In this document: piece after piece, positions 25,062 to 33,814 of the stretch
Layout: the number at the start of each line of letters is the position of its first letter
Numbering within the stretch: position 1 is the stretch's first letter
Assembly: GCF_900142965.1 (NCBI RefSeq)
Contig: NZ_FRCQ01000022.1
Span: 62,001-126,000, forward strand
DNA from: Rhizobacter sp. OV335
GTDB lineage: Bacteria > Pseudomonadota > Gammaproteobacteria > Burkholderiales > Burkholderiaceae_C
DNA length: 64,000 nt
Reading direction: 5' to 3'
Translations under genes and position numbers: made by a program
The notes under the pieces: model-generated
Told to the model about the DNA's origin: nothing
What the model saw: the letters and a program-made list of their open reading frames with translations, nothing else
Database searches by the model: none

Positions 25062-26840
25062 CTACTTCCAGTCAGCTGACTGCAGCAGCGGGTCGACCGG
25101 CAGGCCGAAGCTGTTGCCGACCTTCTGGCCGACCGTGCCGGGCGCTGCCAATGCGGCGCTGCCGCACGAGCCGGACGCCGGCTTGATGATGGCCCACAGC
25201 ATCGCGCCGTCGCGCGGGTTGCGGTTCGACGCCGTGCTGTTCAGCACCGCCGTCGTGAAGCGCTGCACCGAGTACGGCAGGTTCAGCGTCGCGCCGTACT
25301 GGTCCTGCAGGATGCGCGAGCCTTCGCACTGCGCGTCGCCGTCGTTGATGACCAACTGGCCGCCGCTCCAACCTTCCGGTGCCGGCTCGAAGCCGATCGA
25401 CACGATGGTCTTCGACGGGTAGAGGCTGCGGTACTGGTTGTACGCGACCACGCCGTCGAAGTGCTCGTAGCGGGCGTCGTAGCTCATCACGTTGACCAGG
25501 TCGAGCATCGCCGCCGTCGCCGGGTACTTCAGCACCACGCCGCGTTCGCGGCCGGCGTTGCCGCCCCAGTACGACATCTTGCCGGCGCAGCGCGAGTCGG
25601 CCGTCGTGCCCGAGGTGCAGTCCGCGCCGCTCGACCAGCCGGCCAGCGTCAGCACGCGGCCGCCGCCTGCCAGGTCGACCGCCTTGCGCAGCGCCTTGAT
25701 GGCGTTGGCGTAGCGGTCCACGTCGCCGTCGACTTCGTAGTCGACATCGAGGCCGTCGAAGCCCATCTCGGTCTGGATCTTGGCCAGCGCGTTGATGATC
25801 GGGCCGCCGCCGGCCGCGCCTTCCGCCGCGATCGGACCCCAGTTGTTGTAGGTCGCGCCACCGACGGCCAGGATGATCTTCTGGTTGCGCTTGTGCAGCA
25901 CGTCGATCGCGGCCTTGATGTCACGCGGCGTCGCGTTGAAGTTGATGCCGGTGCCCGAGAAGCTGTTCGTCGCGATGCCGGCCCACGAGAAGTTCGGGTC
26001 CGCGAACGAGGCCATCACGTGCGTGTAGGTCGCCGGCACGCGCGCCAGCTTGCTGGCGTTGTAGACCTCGGCCGGGCTCTTGCCGGTGGCGTCGAACCAG
26101 TTGTCGCTCCAGCTCGGGTAGTAGCCGACGTAGACGCGCTTGCTCTGGTTCGCCGACAGGGCGCCGGCCGGCAGGTCGCCCGCGGGTGCGGGGGCCGGAG
26201 CGGGGGCAGGTGCGGGCGCCGGCGCAGGCGACGGTGCGGGGGCGGGTGCCGGCGCAGGGGCCGGCGACGGTGCGCCGTTGCAGTTGCCGGTGGGCGACCA
26301 CGGCTGGCCGCTGCCGACCGGGCCGCTGTTGGTCGACGGGTTGTTGCCCTGCGTCCACCAGTTGGCCTTGTAGTTCACGCCGTTGACGCTGACGACCGCG
26401 CCGCCGTTGTAGGCGGTGCTGGCCGACCACGGCATCGCGCAGGTGCCGGGCGCCGGGGCGGGCGACGGGCTCGGCGCGGGGGCCGGTGCGGGTGCGGGGG
26501 CAGGTGCCGGAGCGGGCGTCGGGGCGGGGGCCGGCGCGGTGCCGCCGGTCGGCGACCACAGCGTCGGCGTCGCGGCCGGGTTCCAGTTGGTGCCGGCCCA
26601 GGCGGTGTGGGTCACGAGCGCGACATACAGCGCGCCGTTGTAGCTGACGATGGTGCCGGCGGTGTAGGTCACGCCTTCTTTCCAGGCCGGGGCCGTCGTG
26701 GCTTGCGCCAGCAGCATCCCGTCGAACGACACGGCCTGTGCGGCCACCGCCGCCGTCGCCGGTTGCAGGCTGGCTGCCTGCACCTGCGACCACAAACCGC
26801 CGATGGCCACGGCCACCACGGTCATTCCCACGCTCTTCAT
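25062..26840 (-). CDS. Secreted GH18 chitinase with two chitin-binding domains
   Basis: 592 residues. Signal peptide about 1-22; two CBM5/12-type modules (about 50-97 and 133-185) with the typical AW..G..Y..G..V.Y.G..Y and W.P.G pattern; two Ala-Pro-rich linkers (about 102-131 and 189-220); and a GH18 catalytic domain from about 235. The catalytic motif DGLDVDYE is at 362-369 with the acid Glu369, and MSYD follows. It should hydrolyse chitin outside the cell. A terminator follows; the upstream gap 26841-27106 is unusually AT-rich. Confidence 0.93.
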   Translation of the reverse strand: MKSVGMTVVAVAIGGLWSQVQAASLQPATAAVAAQAVSFDGMLLAQATTAPAWKEGVTYTAGTIVSYNGALYVALVTHTAWAGTNWNPAATPTLWSPTGGTAPAPAPTPAPAPAPAPAPAPAPSPSPAPAPGTCAMPWSASTAYNGGAVVSVNGVNYKANWWTQGNNPSTNSGPVGSGQPWSPTGNCNGAPSPAPAPAPAPAPSPAPAPAPAPAPAPAPAGDLPAGALSANQSKRVYVGYYPSWSDNWFDATGKSPAEVYNASKLARVPATYTHVMASFADPNFSWAGIATNSFSGTGINFNATPRDIKAAIDVLHKRNQKIILAVGGATYNNWGPIAAEGAAGGGPIINALAKIQTEMGFDGLDVDYEVDGDVDRYANAIKALRKAVDLAGGGRVLTLAGWSSGADCTSGTTADSRCAGKMSYWGGNAGRERGVVLKYPATAAMLDLVNVMSYDARYEHFDGVVAYNQYRSLYPSKTIVSIGFEPAPEGWSGGQLVINDGDAQCEGSRILQDQYGATLNLPYSVQRFTTAVLNSTASNRNPRDGAMLWAIIKPASGSCGSAALAAPGTVGQKVGNSFGLPVDPLLQSADWK

Positions 26841-27106
26841 GATCTGTCCCTTTCAGTGTTGTTGACAACGGAGCACTGAGGGAATTTTCGAAGCCGCCTT
26901 CACCGACGACGACGTGTGTCTTGCAACAAGATGCGAGCGCTTTCAGAAACGTAACGGTGATGGCTCCAGCCGCCAAGCCGTGCCCATCGGACGCCAAAGC
27001 AAGCGATCAACAGGTATTAGATTGGTTATGTATCGGTCTGCTTTGGTACTTATTCTGTCGCACTGCTTACGTTTCGTTTCAAACAAGGCGGCGTGTGTGA
27101 ACCCGG
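26841..27106. promoter_or_regulatory. AT-rich spacer upstream of the chitinase gene
   Basis: 266 bases between the GH52 stop and the chitinase start. The part 27000-27095 is clearly richer in A and T than anything nearby and should contain the chitinase promoter on the minus strand, for instance near TTTGAAACGAAACGTAAG. I could not fix a -35/-10 pair. GGGACAGATC before the ATG at 26840 offers a weak ribosome site. Confidence 0.4.
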
Positions 27107-29209
27107 TTAACCCTCGGTCAGCCAGATCTGGCTGCTGACGCCGCGCGGGTAGTACTTGGCCGCGAACACCAGGCCGTTCTTCACCTGCTCGCTCCAGCAG
27201 TGGACGCTGAGTTCGGGGTGCAGCTGCCAGGTGGCGTGGGCCTGGTCGGCGCGGGCGCCGGCGGTGCCGAGATCCATTTGCAGGATCTCGCGGGCGACGA
27301 ACTGGCAGACGTAGCTCTTGGCCGGGAAGGTGTTGTCGCTGCGCGAGGTGATGCGCCAGCCGCCATCGGCGAACAGGCAGGTGTCCTCGCGCAGCACGTG
27401 CTCGCCGACGTGGCGCTTCAGCGCGGCGAGGTACGGCGCGTACTCGCCGTCCGGGGCCAGTGCGTCGCGGCAGCCGGCGAACCACGGGTAGGCCAGCGCC
27501 TCGATGACCGGCAGGATCACCGCGTCATCGTCGGGCGCCTCCAGCAACGCCGGGATCAGGCCGTCGGGCCGGGCGGCCGCCACCACCGTCGCGGCGGCGC
27601 GCCGCGCCTGCCGGCGCGCCCGCTCGGCCAGCGCCGGCCGGTCCAGCTGCACGAACAACTGTTGCAGGATGACGTGCGCCGCCCACGCCTTGCCGGCGAT
27701 GTAGGTGTTGCCGGCCGCCTGGCCGAGCGACGGGTCGAGGCAGTCGTAGGTGGTGATTTCGCGCCCGCCCTCGCAGCGGCTGCTGTCGGCGCGCGGCACG
27801 CCGTTGCGCTGCGCCGGCTCGGGGTGGTCGCGGCGCTCCAGGCTCTGCAGGCAGCGCTCCAGCAGCGCGGCATGGCGCCGTGCCCAGGCCGGGTCGCGGC
27901 CCTGGTGCACGTACAGCCCGGCGCACAGCGTCCAGTTCAGCAGCTCTTCGGTCGTCATCTGCGAGAAGCAGCCGGTCAGCCCGGCGCGCTCGTAGGCCGA
28001 GCGGCCCGGCGGCGCGAAGATGCCGTCGACGCCCATGTCGTGCGTGAAGCTGACGCCGTCCTCGTCTTCGTACGAGTAGCCGGCGGCGTACTGGTCGAGC
28101 ACGTTGCGGATGGTCCACGGGTGGTGCAGGCCTTCGTACAGCGAGTGGTCCGGCACCAGGTCGAGCGTGTTCAGCATGTTGTACTCGCCCTCGTTGACGA
28201 CCCACAGCGCGCGGCCGTCGCGATCGAGCAGCTGGGTCGAGTAGAGGTAGGAGCGGGTCGTGTGCGCGACCGTGAAGCGCTGCGCCGGCGACAGCGCGCT
28301 GGCCGCCAGCTGCGCATCGGCAGCCCGGCTGGCCTGCACGGCCTCGTCGAAATCCGACAGCGCGAAGCGCGCCACCGACTCGACCGAGTCGAACCAGCGG
28401 TTGTAGAGCTGGCGCGTCGCGATGCCGCCGGTGACGACGCCGGCGCGGTGAAAGCAGAACGCGAAGCGCAGCGTGCGCCGCTCGCCGGCCGGCACCTCGG
28501 CGCAGACCAGGCCCCAGCCGCCCAGCATCGACGCGCGGTTGCTCACATGCCGGTCGCCCAGCACCGCGAGCGGGTCGAAGCCGATGCCGGACCAGGCGCC
28601 GGGCGCGTCGGTCGCGAAGCCCTGTTCCAGGCCGTCGCCGATGCCGGCACCTTCTCCGAACGCCAGGTGCCGCAGCCCGCGCAGCGGATCGATGCCCGAC
28701 AAGCCCACCGCGACCCGGCGCGCGCGCGTGCCGGCCCGGTTGTCCACCTCGATCTCGGCGCGCACCGCGGGCACGAAGGCGCGCATCGCGTCGAGCGGTT
28801 CACTCGCATCGGGATCGGGCAGGTCGCGCACCGGCGTGTACAGCGTGAAGCGCAGGTCACCGGCTTGCCAGCTGTCGGTGGCCAGCGAGAACTCGCGCTG
28901 CACTTCGTCCAGCGCGAACAGCCGCGCGCCGAGGCCCGATGCACCGAGGTGCGAGTCGCCCTGGTCGCTGACGAAACGCTGGCGCTCCGCATCGTCGGGC
29001 GGCTCGCAGAACGGCAGCGTCTCGAACAGGCCCGGCTGCTGCGCCGATTCGAGCGCGACCAGCACCGATTGGCCGGGCGCGCCGCACAACTCCAGGTCCA
29101 TGCCGCCGCGGGCACCGGGGAAGCCGAGCGTCAGGCTGGCGTGGGCGCCGACCGGCGCGTGCTGGGTATTGAAGAAGCGGTTGGCGGACAGCGGGTCTGG
29201 CGAACGCAT
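27107..29209 (-). CDS. GH52-family beta-xylosidase
   Basis: 700 residues; ATG at 29209 with GGAG seven bases before. The N-terminus FFNTQHAPVGAHASLTLGFPG and VLVALES match the GH52 start (FFNAHHSPIGAFASFTLGF in Geobacillus xylosidases). The catalytic nucleophile should be Glu340 in LWVVNEGEYNMLNTLDL, and the acid/base one of the Asp residues 489-492 in TTYDCLDPSLGQA. No signal peptide, so it is cytoplasmic, cutting xylo-oligosaccharides after uptake. It is divergent from an AraC regulator; no xylose transporter or isomerase is in the window. Confidence 0.88.
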   Translation of the reverse strand: MRSPDPLSANRFFNTQHAPVGAHASLTLGFPGARGGMDLELCGAPGQSVLVALESAQQPGLFETLPFCEPPDDAERQRFVSDQGDSHLGASGLGARLFALDEVQREFSLATDSWQAGDLRFTLYTPVRDLPDPDASEPLDAMRAFVPAVRAEIEVDNRAGTRARRVAVGLSGIDPLRGLRHLAFGEGAGIGDGLEQGFATDAPGAWSGIGFDPLAVLGDRHVSNRASMLGGWGLVCAEVPAGERRTLRFAFCFHRAGVVTGGIATRQLYNRWFDSVESVARFALSDFDEAVQASRAADAQLAASALSPAQRFTVAHTTRSYLYSTQLLDRDGRALWVVNEGEYNMLNTLDLVPDHSLYEGLHHPWTIRNVLDQYAAGYSYEDEDGVSFTHDMGVDGIFAPPGRSAYERAGLTGCFSQMTTEELLNWTLCAGLYVHQGRDPAWARRHAALLERCLQSLERRDHPEPAQRNGVPRADSSRCEGGREITTYDCLDPSLGQAAGNTYIAGKAWAAHVILQQLFVQLDRPALAERARRQARRAAATVVAAARPDGLIPALLEAPDDDAVILPVIEALAYPWFAGCRDALAPDGEYAPYLAALKRHVGEHVLREDTCLFADGGWRITSRSDNTFPAKSYVCQFVAREILQMDLGTAGARADQAHATWQLHPELSVHCWSEQVKNGLVFAAKYYPRGVSSQIWLTEG

Positions 29210-29288
29210 GCGGTGTCTCCTGGGTGCCCCTGAGCGCGGCTTGTTGGGTGTAAGGTTCCGATTCTGGAAGGCAGGCCCGCGCCGGACC

Positions 29289-30209
29289 ATGTCCCAAGGC
29301 GCGAACGGCATGCCCCAAGCCGCGACACCTCCACCTGCCCCGCGCATGCACCCCGCCCGCTCCGAGCCCAGCGCTCCCGACTACCTGAAGCAGCCCGACG
29401 TGCGCACCACGGTGTCGCTGATGGACGCGCACACCCGGCGTGTCGCCGCGCGCTGGCAGTACCCGCGGCACGACCACCCCTACTTCGAGATCTGCCTGCT
29501 GCTGTCGGGCGAGCAGCAGGTGCGGCTGACCGGCCGCACGCTGGAGCAGCACGCCGGCGACCTGCTGCTGATCACGCCCTTCGAGGCGCATTCGTCGAGC
29601 ACGCCGGTCGCCTCGCGCTTGTACTGCGTGCACTTCGATCTTGACGACCTCGAGCTGCGGCGCCTGCTGTGCGGCGCCGGCACGCGCGTGTTCGGCGCCG
29701 ACAGCACGTTGGCGAACAGCCTGCGGCCCGCGCTGCAGCGCCTGCTGGCGCTGGCCGAGGGCCGCGTGGCCGGCTCGGCACTGGCGCGCCGGCTCGAGAC
29801 GGCCGCGGCGCTGATGTCGCTGTTCGCGGCCTTGACGCAGGCGCTGGAACGCGACGAGATCGCTGCCGCGCCGGTGCCGCAGCTCGCGCTGCAGACAGCA
29901 GGCCGGCTGGCCGAGCTGATCGAGCGCGAGGTGCAGCGCGGCGGCGCCGAGACCTCGCTCGAGGCCGCGATCCGCCGGCTGGGCTATACGCCGGACCACG
30001 GCAACGCGCTGTTCCGGCAGGTGTACGGCATGTCGGCGCGCCAGTACCGCTCGACGCTGAAGCTGCGCCGCGCGAAGCTGCTGCTGATGGATGCGCAACT
30101 CAGCATCGCAGCCGTCGGCGAGCGCCTCGGCTACGCCAGCGGTGCGCACTTCAGCCGGCAGTTCAAGCGCTGGTGCGGGGTGGCGCCGGCCGACTACCGC
30201 CGCTCGTAG
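29289..30209 (+). CDS. AraC-family transcriptional regulator
   Basis: 306 residues from ATG 29289; ATG 29346 (287 residues) is equally possible since neither has a clear ribosome site. The N-terminal cupin-like sensor includes RHDHPYFEICLLLSGEQQV and GDLLLITPFEAHSS; the C-terminal double helix-turn-helix contains LRRAKLLLMDAQLSIAAVGERLGYASGAHFSRQFKRW. Being divergent from the GH52 gene with about 80 bases between them, it is likely its regulator and responds to a sugar. The end overlaps the convergent permease gene by 47 bases. Confidence 0.87.
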   Translation: MSQGANGMPQAATPPPAPRMHPARSEPSAPDYLKQPDVRTTVSLMDAHTRRVAARWQYPRHDHPYFEICLLLSGEQQVRLTGRTLEQHAGDLLLITPFEAHSSSTPVASRLYCVHFDLDDLELRRLLCGAGTRVFGADSTLANSLRPALQRLLALAEGRVAGSALARRLETAAALMSLFAALTQALERDEIAAAPVPQLALQTAGRLAELIEREVQRGGAETSLEAAIRRLGYTPDHGNALFRQVYGMSARQYRSTLKLRRAKLLLMDAQLSIAAVGERLGYASGAHFSRQFKRWCGVAPADYRRS

Positions 30210-30885
30210 CCTGGACGCCCAGGCGCCGCTCCATCGCATACGCGACGCGCGACAGCCCGAAGCACAGCACGAAGTAGGTCAGGGCCAGCGTGCTGTACAC
30301 CTGCACCGGCTTCGTGAACACCTGCGTGTTGATCTGCGTCGTGATGAAGGCCACCTCGGTCAGCCCGATGATGTAGCCGAGCGAGGTCTCCTTGATCGTC
30401 GAGACGAACTGGTTCACCAGCGACGGCAGCATGTGGCGCAGCGCCTGCGGCAGGATCACGTAGCGCAACGCGCCGAAGCGGCCGAAGCCGAGCGAGCGCG
30501 CCGCATGCATCTGGCCGTCCGGGATGCCGCGCACGCCGGCGCGCACGATCTCGGCGATGTAGACGCCGTCGAACACCACCAGCGCGATCAGCATCGTGCT
30601 GAACTGGTCGGTCTTGTGGCCGGTGACGCTGGGCAGGAAGAAGTAGGCCCAGAACACCACCATCAGCAGCGGGATCCCGCGCACCACGAACACCAGCGCT
30701 GTCACCGGCCAGCGCAGCGCGCGGTGCTCGCTGATGCGAGCCAGGCCCAGCAGCAGCCCGAGCGGGAACGCCAGCAGCAGGCCGAGCGCGGCCAGCAACA
30801 GCGTCAGCGCGAGCCCGCCCAGCGGGCCGTTCGGGTACTGGCCGATCAGGAAGTAGAGCCAGTAGGTCTGGATCAGCTCGATCAT
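30163..30885 (-). CDS. Polar amino-acid ABC transporter permease (GltK/ArtM-like)
   Basis: 240 residues, five membrane helices, with the His/Glu/Gln/Arg-permease signature GGLALTLLLAALGLLLAFPLG and the coupling motif AARSLGFGRFGALRYVILPQALRHMLPS. It pairs with the permease encoded 18 bases upstream. No partner ATPase is encoded in the operon within this window. Confidence 0.9.
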   Translation of the reverse strand: MIELIQTYWLYFLIGQYPNGPLGGLALTLLLAALGLLLAFPLGLLLGLARISEHRALRWPVTALVFVVRGIPLLMVVFWAYFFLPSVTGHKTDQFSTMLIALVVFDGVYIAEIVRAGVRGIPDGQMHAARSLGFGRFGALRYVILPQALRHMLPSLVNQFVSTIKETSLGYIIGLTEVAFITTQINTQVFTKPVQVYSTLALTYFVLCFGLSRVAYAMERRLGVQATSGGSRPAPPRTSA

Positions 30886-30903
30886 CGTGTTCTCAACGCG
30901 GCT

Positions 30904-31617
30904 TCAACGCGAGCGCACCGGGTATCGGTGCTGGTACCAGCTCGCCAGGCCGGTGATGGTGAGCGAGATCGTCAGGTAGGCCGCGGTCGCGAACGCGAAG
31001 GCCTCGACGCTGCGGAAGGTGGCTGATTCGACCTGCGCCGCGCGGTACATCATCTCGGCCACGCCGATCACGGTCGCGATGCTGGTGTTCTTCCACAGGT
31101 TCAGCGTCTGCGAGATCAGCGGCGGCACGGTGATGCGCACCGCCTGCGGCAGGATCACCAGCTGCATCGACTGCAGGAAGCCGAGGCCGAGCGCGCGGCT
31201 CGCCTCCATCTGCCCCGGCGGCACCGCGCGGATGCCGCTGCGGATGTCCTCGGCCATGTAGGCGGCGGTGTAGAGCGTCAGCGCCGCGACCGCGCTGATC
31301 GCCTCGATGTTGGTGGCGTACAGGCGCTGCTTCAGCGCCTCGGGCAGCATCTCGGGCGCGCCGAAGTACCAGAACAGCATGTGCGCGAGCAGCGGCACGT
31401 TGCGGATCGCCTCGACGTACGAGACGCCGAGCGCGCGCAGCAGCCGCGACGGCGACAGCCGCAGCATCGCGACCGTGGTCGCCAGCGGCACGGCCAGCAC
31501 CAGCGTCACGGCCGTCAGTTGCAGCGACAGCACGAAGCCGGCCACCAGCGCATCGTGGTACTGGCCGGAGAGCAGCAGGGAGAAGTCAAAGGAGAGCACA
31601 GGGAAGCCCAACAGCAA
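30904..31617 (-). CDS. Polar amino-acid ABC transporter permease (GltJ-like)
   Basis: 237 residues, same family as the next gene, with SLQLTAVTLVLAVPLATTVAMLR and EASRALGLGFLQSMQLVILPQAVRITVPPLISQ. A strong hairpin separates it from the binding protein gene upstream. Forms the membrane part with its neighbour. Confidence 0.9.
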   Translation of the reverse strand: MLLGFPVLSFDFSLLLSGQYHDALVAGFVLSLQLTAVTLVLAVPLATTVAMLRLSPSRLLRALGVSYVEAIRNVPLLAHMLFWYFGAPEMLPEALKQRLYATNIEAISAVAALTLYTAAYMAEDIRSGIRAVPPGQMEASRALGLGFLQSMQLVILPQAVRITVPPLISQTLNLWKNTSIATVIGVAEMMYRAAQVESATFRSVEAFAFATAAYLTISLTITGLASWYQHRYPVRSR

Positions 31618-31618
31618 A

Positions 31619-31648
31619 GTGCCTCGCCCCCGTGAGAGGGCGAGGCAC
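31619..31648 (-). terminator. Perfect 11-bp hairpin between binding-protein and permease genes
   Basis: GTGCCTCGCCC pairs perfectly with GGGCGAGGCAC around an eight-base loop. On the minus strand it is followed by TTTGCTG, a very short T-run, so it probably terminates weakly and protects the upstream message. This would give much more binding protein than permease, as is usual for ABC importers. Confidence 0.65.
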
Positions 31649-31691
31649 GCGAGTATCGCGTCAGACGAAACGGATCGGCGAGCGCAGGCCG

Positions 31692-32525
31692 TTAGCCGTC
31701 AATTTTGTCGGACACAAACTTGAAGTCCCGGCTCTGGAACTTCAGCCGCGTGTTCGGCCCGTACCACTTCTGGAACAGCTTGTCGGCGTCACCCGACTTC
31801 TCCAGGTCGCGCAGCACGCCGTCGACGACGCCCTTCACGCCGGCCTCGCCCTTGCGGATGCCCAGCGCCAGCGCCTCGGTGCTGATGCTCTGCGGAATGA
31901 TCAGGTAGTTCTTCGCAGCCGGGCCGAGCTTGCCGAAGTCGTCGATCAGCGAAGCCTCGTCGTTGACGTAGCCGATGCCCTTGCCCTGCTGCAGCGCGAG
32001 GAACGCCTGCTGCGTGGTCTCGAAGGTCACGACGTCGACGGTCGGCACCGCCTTGCGGATGTTCGGCTCCTGCGTGCCGCCCTTGACGGTCAGCACCTTC
32101 TTGCCGGCGAGCTGCGACAGCTGCGAGATGCCGCTGTCCTTCTTCACCAGCACCTTCTGGCCGGTCACGAAGGTGGTCAGCGAGAAGTCGATCAGCGCCT
32201 CGCGCTCCTTGTTGTGCGTCAGCGACGCGGCCAGCAGGTCGACCCGGCCTTGTTGCAGCTCGGGGATGCGCGCGGCCACGGCGAGCTGCTTGAACACCGG
32301 CTTCACGCCCAGCTTGGCAGCGATCGCACGGCCGATGTCGACCTCGTAGCCGACCACGTCGCGGGTCTTCGGGTCGACGAAGCTGTTCGGCTCGTCGGTG
32401 CCGAGCACGCCGATGACGATCTCGCCCTTCTTCTGGATGTCGGCGAGCTGGTCGGCGTGGGCGCCGACCGAGAACACCGCGGCGGCGGCCGCGACCAGCG
32501 TGGACAGGAACAGGCGTTTTTGCAT
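31692..32525 (-). CDS. Periplasmic amino-acid-binding protein of an ABC transporter (SBP_bac_3)
   Basis: 277 residues; the ATG at 32525 follows AAGAGA at normal distance, while the ATG at 32543 has no ribosome site. Signal peptide ending SVGAHA-D, then ADIQKKGEIVIGVLGTDEPNSFVDP, VGYEVDIGRAIAAKLG and FSLTTFVTGQKVLVKK of the polar amino-acid family. A sulfur-regulon-type promoter upstream and the sulfur amino-acid enzymes next door make cystine, cystathionine or a related compound a reasonable ligand, but glutamate/aspartate cannot be excluded. Confidence 0.85.
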   Translation of the reverse strand: MQKRLFLSTLVAAAAAVFSVGAHADQLADIQKKGEIVIGVLGTDEPNSFVDPKTRDVVGYEVDIGRAIAAKLGVKPVFKQLAVAARIPELQQGRVDLLAASLTHNKEREALIDFSLTTFVTGQKVLVKKDSGISQLSQLAGKKVLTVKGGTQEPNIRKAVPTVDVVTFETTQQAFLALQQGKGIGYVNDEASLIDDFGKLGPAAKNYLIIPQSISTEALALGIRKGEAGVKGVVDGVLRDLEKSGDADKLFQKWYGPNTRLKFQSRDFKFVSDKIDG

Positions 32526-32564
32526 GGAGGTTCTCTTCAGCATGTTGTTGGAATCAAGGCCCGC

Positions 32565-32616
32565 AGACTAACCAAGGCCGGCCGATCCGCGAACGACTGA
32601 ATCCGGATAAGCAAAG
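32565..32616 (-). promoter_or_regulatory. Sulfur-regulon-type promoter of the amino-acid transporter
   Basis: On the minus strand: CTTTG (poor upstream element), 14 bases, GTCGTT (32597-32592), 21 bases, TAGTCT (32570-32565). The two inner elements fit the shared layout well, and GTCGTT also occurs at 56262. It lies in the gap after the gamma-lyase gene, 66 bases before the start codon. Confidence 0.45.
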
Positions 32617-32638
32617 GCGTGTCGGTTAGATGCCTGCC

Positions 32639-33814
32639 TCAGATGCGGGCCAGCGCGCCTTCGAGATCGGCACGCTGGTCGGCCAGGTCCTCGACGCCGA
32701 CGCTCAGCCGCACCAGTGCATCGCCGATGCCCAGCTGCGCGCGCTGCTCGGGGGGAATCGTCGCGTGCGTCATCAGCGCCGGGTGTTCGATCAGGCTCTC
32801 GACGCCGCCCAGGCTCTCGGCCAGCGAGAACACTTCGCAGGCCTCGAGGAAGCGGCGCGAGCCGGCCAGGTCGGTCTTCAGCGTGACCGACACCATGCCG
32901 CCGAAGCCGTTCATCTGGCGCTTCGCGAGCGCATGCTGCGGGTGCGATTCGAGGCCCGGGTAATGCACGCGCGCGACCTTCGGATGGCGCTCCAGCCACT
33001 GCGCGAGCGCGAAGGCGTTCTCCGAATGGCGTTGCATGCGCAACGCGAGCGTCTTCACGCCGCGCAGCGTCAGGAAGCTGTCGAACGGCCCGGCGATCGC
33101 GCCGACCGCGTTCTGCAGGAAGCCCAGGCGCTCGGCATGGCCCGCCGCTTCGGCGCGCTGGCCGACCACCGCGACGCCACCGATCACGTCGGAGTGGCCA
33201 TTGAGGTACTTGGTGCTCGAATGCACGACCACGTCGAAGCCGTGCTCCAGCGGGCGCTGCACGTAGGGACTCGCGAAGGTGTTGTCGGCCGCCGCCAGCA
33301 GGCCGTGCTCGTGCGCGATGCGGGCGATGGCCTCCAGGTCGGTCAGCTTCAGCATCGGGTTGCTCGGCGTCTCGACCCAGACCATCTTCGTCTCGGGCCG
33401 GATCGCGGCGCGCAACGCCTGCGGGTCCGACAGGTCGACGAAGCTGAAGCGGTGCCCGGCACTGCGCGTGCGCACCTTGTCGAACAGCCGGAAGGTGCCG
33501 CCGTACAGGTCGTCGCTCGCGATGATGTGGGCGCCGGCGTCCAGCAATTCCAGCGTGGTCGAGATGGCGGCCAGGCCAGACGCGAACGCGAACGCGCGCG
33601 TGCCGCCTTCGAGGTCGGCGACGCAGCGCTCCAGCGCCCAGCGCGTCGGGTTGTGCGAGCGGCCGTAGTCCAGCCCCTTGTGCACGCCGGGGCTCTGCTG
33701 CACATAGGTCGAGGTGGCGTAGATCGGCGGCATGATCGCGCCGGTCGTCGGGTCGGGCGACTGGCCGGCGTGGATCGCACGGGTCGCGAACTGGTGGGTG
33801 TCCTTGGAGCTCAT
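32639..33814 (-). CDS. Cystathionine gamma-lyase/gamma-synthase-type PLP enzyme
   Basis: 391 residues. Cys/Met metabolism PLP family: FATRAIHAGQSPDPTTGAIMPPIYATSTYVQ, YGRSHNPTR, FASGLAAISTTLELL and the PLP lysine Lys202 in VVHSSTKYLNGHSDVIGG. The start overlaps the preceding stop (ATGA). Beside a cystathionine beta-synthase-like enzyme, a gamma-lyase (MccB/CTH) that releases cysteine is the best reading; gamma-synthase (MetB) activity cannot be excluded from sequence alone. Confidence 0.88.
   Translation of the reverse strand: MSSKDTHQFATRAIHAGQSPDPTTGAIMPPIYATSTYVQQSPGVHKGLDYGRSHNPTRWALERCVADLEGGTRAFAFASGLAAISTTLELLDAGAHIIASDDLYGGTFRLFDKVRTRSAGHRFSFVDLSDPQALRAAIRPETKMVWVETPSNPMLKLTDLEAIARIAHEHGLLAAADNTFASPYVQRPLEHGFDVVVHSSTKYLNGHSDVIGGVAVVGQRAEAAGHAERLGFLQNAVGAIAGPFDSFLTLRGVKTLALRMQRHSENAFALAQWLERHPKVARVHYPGLESHPQHALAKRQMNGFGGMVSVTLKTDLAGSRRFLEACEVFSLAESLGGVESLIEHPALMTHATIPPEQRAQLGIGDALVRLSVGVEDLADQRADLEGALARI

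Noticed and set aside
26160-26540. Simple-sequence arrays that look like tandem repeats or CRISPR spacing
   Set aside because: They are the Ala-Pro linker codons of the chitinase, with no conserved direct repeat and spacer pattern.
27200-29233. 677-codon open frame on the plus strand
   Set aside because: Antisense to the GH52 gene and without domain features.
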